Of a DNA stretch of 30,256 nucleotides, positions 29,581 through 30,256 are shown piece by piece. A program made the position numbers and the translations under genes. The DNA lies in contig JACPVB010000007.1 in assembly GCA_016191985.1 (NCBI GenBank), positions 1 to 30,256 on the forward strand, read 5' to 3'. The notes beneath the pieces are model-generated. The model did no database searches and was not told the DNA's origin. It worked only from the letters and a program-made list of their open reading frames with translations. Within the stretch, counting starts at the first letter, position 1. Each line of letters begins with the position of its first letter. The DNA is from Chloroflexota bacterium. GTDB lineage: Bacteria > Chloroflexota > Anaerolineae > Anaerolineales > Villigracilaceae.

Positions 29581-30256
29581 ATGGAAATTTTGAAGAAGAC
29601 CCTTGCCACATTTTGCGCAATTCTGTTTGTGCTCACCGCCGTGATCGCGCTCTTCGTTTTTAATTTTGACCGAAGAGCCTTTAGCGCAGAGACGTATCAA
29701 AAAGCTTTTGCCCACGATGATTTTTACAACAAGATTCCCGTGTTGATGGCGGAGGCAATGACATCCACGAATGCCAACCAAAGCCAGTTCCCCGTAGTGA
29801 TGCGCGGCATGAACAGGGAAGCCTGGGAGGCTTTCTTCCGCAACCTGCTCCCGCCAGAAACGTTGAAACTCATGGGAGATGAGGCGTTGGATTCAACGTT
29901 TGCCTATCTCAACATGCAAACGGACTCGGCGCAACTTAACCTGACTCCATTGAAAACAAGCATGGCCGGAGATGCGGGTGTGCAGGCTGTTTTTCTGCTC
30001 CTAGGCACGCAACCTGAATGCTCGTTTAACCAGATCGCCCAAATGACTCTCAGCCTCCTTTCAGGCGGCCAGATCGAATTCTGCAACCCGCCCGCCGACT
30101 TATACCCGACGCTTGCACCAATTATTCAAAGTCAATTGCAATTCACTGCGGCGGCGATTCCAGACCAGGTCACCATCATTAGCGCGCCGTTTCAAAACGA
30201 TCCACGCCAACGATTGTTGGATATCCGTTTTTTCATGCGGCTTAGCCCAATTCTGC
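29581..30256 (+). CDS. membrane-anchored protein of unknown function, 5' part
   Basis: The gene is open to the right edge of the window: 225 codons from ATG at 29581 without a stop. The protein begins MEILKKTLATFCAILFVLTA, a membrane segment or signal anchor at about 7-27. A polar, probably extracytoplasmic region follows (FNFDRRAFSAETYQKAFA, later LLPPETLKLMGDEALD and CNPPADLYPTLAPIIQSQL). Two cysteines near residues 147 and 168 could form a disulfide. I do not recognise the family. No strong Shine-Dalgarno precedes the ATG. The 3' part, which might contain further membrane segments, lies outside the window. Confidence 0.75.
   Translation, partial: MEILKKTLATFCAILFVLTAVIALFVFNFDRRAFSAETYQKAFAHDDFYNKIPVLMAEAMTSTNANQSQFPVVMRGMNREAWEAFFRNLLPPETLKLMGDEALDSTFAYLNMQTDSAQLNLTPLKTSMAGDAGVQAVFLLLGTQPECSFNQIAQMTLSLLSGGQIEFCNPPADLYPTLAPIIQSQLQFTAAAIPDQVTIISAPFQNDPRQRLLDIRFFMRLSPIL

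Overview
The window reads as an ordinary chromosomal stretch from a member of the Chloroflexota, most likely class Anaerolineae. This is an inference from gene style, not from a marker-gene comparison. The clues are extracytoplasmic proteins with Thr/Pro/Ala-rich linkers (TEAPAATEAP, TPTVTPSPTP), lipoproteins with a LAAC/LAC lipobox, a diadenylate cyclase operon (cdaA-cdaR-der), a type A RNase P RNA, a complete branched-chain amino acid ABC operon, and short palindromic intergenic repeats of the TGAGCG...GTCGAAGG type. Gene density is high. Once the RNase P RNA is recognised, no stretch over 300 bases lacks a gene. The longest non-coding leader is about 280 bases, upstream of the ABC operon.

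Layout. 1-2.4 kb: the 5' end of a small unknown gene on the minus strand, divergent from recJ; a rhodanese-domain protein converges on recJ with an intrinsic terminator between them. 2.4-5.3 kb, all minus strand: a short-chain dehydrogenase flanked by two different palindromic repeats, a TolB-like beta-propeller lipoprotein, and rnpB with a near-consensus promoter. 5.3-12.4 kb, plus strand: a dephospho-CoA kinase with an extra GNAT-like domain; the c-di-AMP module cdaA-cdaR followed by the ribosome-assembly GTPase der; a DUF3054-type membrane protein; and an ECF sigma factor overlapping its putative membrane anti-sigma factor, then a zinc-ribbon NUDIX hydrolase. 12.4-15.5 kb, minus strand: a large clostripain-type (C11) membrane-anchored protease and exonuclease III. 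15.5-18.3 kb, plus strand: a single-domain response regulator, a DUF192 protein overlapping a LysM/M23 peptidase, and a stand-alone cyclic-nucleotide-binding protein.

18.3-24 kb holds a five-gene branched-chain amino acid type uptake operon in the order lipoprotein, LivH, LivM, LivG, LivF. It has a strong promoter, a long structured leader, a hairpin after the binding-protein gene and a terminator after livF. 24-30.3 kb: an FAD-dependent amine/amino acid oxidase, a CinA-like protein with an eroded C-terminal domain, an M14-type carboxypeptidase, a large fusion of an MTA/SAH deaminase-type amidohydrolase with a C-terminal CYTH domain, and the start of an unknown membrane-anchored protein cut by the window edge.

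No CRISPR array, transposase, phage gene, tRNA or recognisable defence island is present, and I do not see a clear novel multi-gene system. The most unusual content is protein architecture (amidohydrolase-CYTH, CoaE-GNAT, CinA without its deamidase residues), the leader of the ABC operon with an orphan anti-16S sequence, and the palindromic repeat families.
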